Origin: Clostridia bacterium | GTDB lineage: Bacteria; Bacillota; Clostridia; Oscillospirales; Acutalibacteraceae | Assembly (NCBI GenBank): GCA_017559885.1 | Contig: JAFYQN010000064.1 | Coordinates: 1-6,761, forward strand | Direction: 5' to 3' | DNA: 6,761 nucleotides | Shown: positions 5,330 to 6,761 of the stretch, in pieces | How positions within the stretch are numbered: the stretch's first letter is position 1 | Layout: each line of letters opens with the position of its first letter | The notes under the pieces: generated by a model | The model's database searches: none | Told to the model about the DNA's origin: nothing | What the model saw: only the letters and a program-made list of their open reading frames with translations | Translations under genes and position numbers: made by a program

Positions 5330-6761
5330 TTGAAAAAGAATTTTAAAAATATACTACTGATTCTTCTTATACCTGTTGTGCTTTTTGGTTCCTTTTTTAT
5401 AGCGGCCAAAGTAGCAAACACAAAAGAAGAAACAAAGTATTATGAGATTATTGATCTTATTGAAAACAACAAGATATCAGAATTTACGCTTAATTGCTAC
5501 AATGGTGATTTAACCTATGTTTTGCGTGAAGATGGAAAGAGTTATCGCTATAGCGTTGCCGATCCTTCGATTTTTTACAATGATGTAAACGATTTTGTTC
5601 GTCAACATAATCGCGATAATCCCGATAATAAAATTAAAGACGACTATAAAGAGGGCGGTCAAACGTCTTGGCTCGTTGCAATGATACCACAGGTGCTTTT
5701 AATAGGCATTATGGTATTGCTTGCCGTATTGTTTATGAAGCGAATGAGCGCTTCTATGGGCAACGATAAAACCTTTAATTTTGGCAAAGCCAAGGTTCGC
5801 AAAGATGATGGCAAACGCAAAACCACCTTTGCCGACGTTGCAGGCGCCGATGAAGAAAAAGAGGAAATGGCAGAGATTGTCGACTTTCTTAAAGACCCCA
5901 AAAAGTTTAACGAACTTGGCGCCCGTATTCCAAAGGGCGTATTGCTTGTTGGCCCTCCTGGTACGGGTAAAACATTACTTGCTCGCGCAGTTGCAGGTGA
6001 AGCAGGCGTGCCGTTTTTCTCAATTTCGGGTTCTGACTTTGTTGAAATGTTTGTAGGTGTGGGCGCGTCACGTGTTCGTGACCTTTTTGGCGAGGCCAAG
6101 AAAAATGCCCCTGCAATAGTATTTATAGACGAAATTGACGCCGTTGGTCGTCAAAGAGGCGCAGGTCTTGGTGGCGGTCACGATGAACGTGAGCAAACCC
6201 TTAACCAGTTGCTTGTTGAAATGGATGGCTTTGGCGCAAACGAAGGCGTTATTGTTATGGCGGCTACAAACCGTCCCGACATACTTGATAAAGCACTTTT
6301 GCGTCCAGGTCGTTTTGACCGTCAAATTACTGTTAATTACCCCGATATGAAGGGTAGAGAAGAGATACTCAAAGTTCACTCTCGCGGCAAGCCACTCGGC
6401 CCTGACGTAAGTCTTGCTACCATTGCAAAATCAACTTCGGGCTTTACAGGCGCCGACCTTGAAAACCTGCTTAACGAAGCGGCTCTTTTGGCGGTTCGTC
6501 ATGGTAAAAAGGCAATTACTCAAGAAGAGATTGAAGAAGCAACCATTAAGGTCGTAATGGGTACCGAAAAGAAATCGCACAAGGTGCGCGAAAAGGATAA
6601 GTTGGTTACGTCTTACCACGAGGCAGGTCACGCTATCGTATCTTACTTCTTGCCGACTCAAGACACTGTGAATCAAATTTCTATTATACCACGCGGTATG
6701 TCGGCTGGTTATACAATGTACTTGCCTACTGAAGAAAAGTGTCATACAAGCCGCAACCAAA
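5330..6761 (+). CDS. ftsH: ATP-dependent zinc metalloprotease FtsH (3'-partial)
   Basis: FtsH is a hexameric membrane-anchored AAA+ protease that extracts and degrades misfolded membrane proteins and short-lived regulators. The frame is open from TTG 5330 to the window edge, showing 477 codons of a family usually 600-660 long, so roughly 150 or more C-terminal residues are missing. Visible in order: membrane segment 1 (about 8-26), an extracytoplasmic domain of about 87 residues (27-113), membrane segment 2 (about 115-136), then FADVAGADEEKEE opening the AAA domain. Walker A is GPPGTGKT (208-215), the pore loop is F241-V242-G243, Walker B is VFIDE (264-268), and the second region of homology ATNRPDILDKALLRPGRFDR (312-331) has arginine fingers R325 and R328. 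The zinc motif HEAGH is at 430-434 with E431 catalytic; the third ligand, an Asp, lies beyond the window. It follows hpt by 21 nt with no terminator between them. Confidence 0.97.
   Translation, partial: MKKNFKNILLILLIPVVLFGSFFIAAKVANTKEETKYYEIIDLIENNKISEFTLNCYNGDLTYVLREDGKSYRYSVADPSIFYNDVNDFVRQHNRDNPDNKIKDDYKEGGQTSWLVAMIPQVLLIGIMVLLAVLFMKRMSASMGNDKTFNFGKAKVRKDDGKRKTTFADVAGADEEKEEMAEIVDFLKDPKKFNELGARIPKGVLLVGPPGTGKTLLARAVAGEAGVPFFSISGSDFVEMFVGVGASRVRDLFGEAKKNAPAIVFIDEIDAVGRQRGAGLGGGHDEREQTLNQLLVEMDGFGANEGVIVMAATNRPDILDKALLRPGRFDRQITVNYPDMKGREEILKVHSRGKPLGPDVSLATIAKSTSGFTGADLENLLNEAALLAVRHGKKAITQEEIEEATIKVVMGTEKKSHKVREKDKLVTSYHEAGHAIVSYFLPTQDTVNQISIIPRGMSAGYTMYLPTEEKCHTSRNQ

Noticed and set aside
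5659..6099. Minus-strand open frame of 146 codons
   Set aside because: It lies wholly opposite the AAA domain of ftsH, whose conserved motifs explain the sequence; the antisense product is low-complexity Ser/Pro/Thr-rich and has no recognisable family.
6431..6760. Minus-strand open frame opposite the end of ftsH
   Set aside because: It overlaps the conserved HEAGH region on the plus strand, and its Cys/His-rich translation resembles no known protein.

Overview
The window looks like chromosomal housekeeping DNA from a Firmicute, most likely an anaerobic member of the Clostridia (Oscillospirales/Ruminococcaceae-like). Supporting this are the RNase J, the tilS-hpt-ftsH block known from Bacillus and its relatives, purine-rich Shine-Dalgarno sites, a TTG start, moderately AT-rich coding sequence and frequent ATA isoleucine codons. 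No database search was possible, so the lineage is an inference.

The layout is one tightly packed run of six genes, all on the + strand. In order they are ribonuclease J (5' end cut by the window edge, ends 1574), ribosomal protein L9 (rplI, 1630-2070), replicative helicase DnaB (2078-3448), tRNA(Ile) lysidine synthetase (tilS, 3448-4764), hypoxanthine phosphoribosyltransferase (hpt, 4766-5308) and the membrane protease FtsH (TTG start at 5330, 3' end cut by the window edge). The gaps are 55 nt, 7 nt, a 1-nt overlap, 1 nt and 21 nt. No stretch over 60 nt lacks a gene, and no tRNA, rRNA, CRISPR array, mobile element or canonical intrinsic terminator is visible.

The run is probably one transcript, or a few overlapping ones. 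It joins RNA decay (RNase J), translation (L9, TilS), replication (DnaB), purine salvage (Hpt) and membrane-protein quality control (FtsH). It appears to fuse two conserved modules, rplI-dnaB and tilS-hpt-ftsH. TilS and Hpt have been reported in Bacillus subtilis to act together on ftsH expression, so the second module may be functionally linked as well as adjacent.

I found no new system. The points worth a second look are modest: a perfect hairpin at the RNase J stop codon whose 3' arm could also pair with the rplI ribosome-binding site, the merged operon layout, a possible internal promoter inside tilS, an A7/T6 slippery tract in tilS, ATA codons at key sites in the neighbours of tilS, and a non-standard residue pattern at the DnaB arginine-finger motif.
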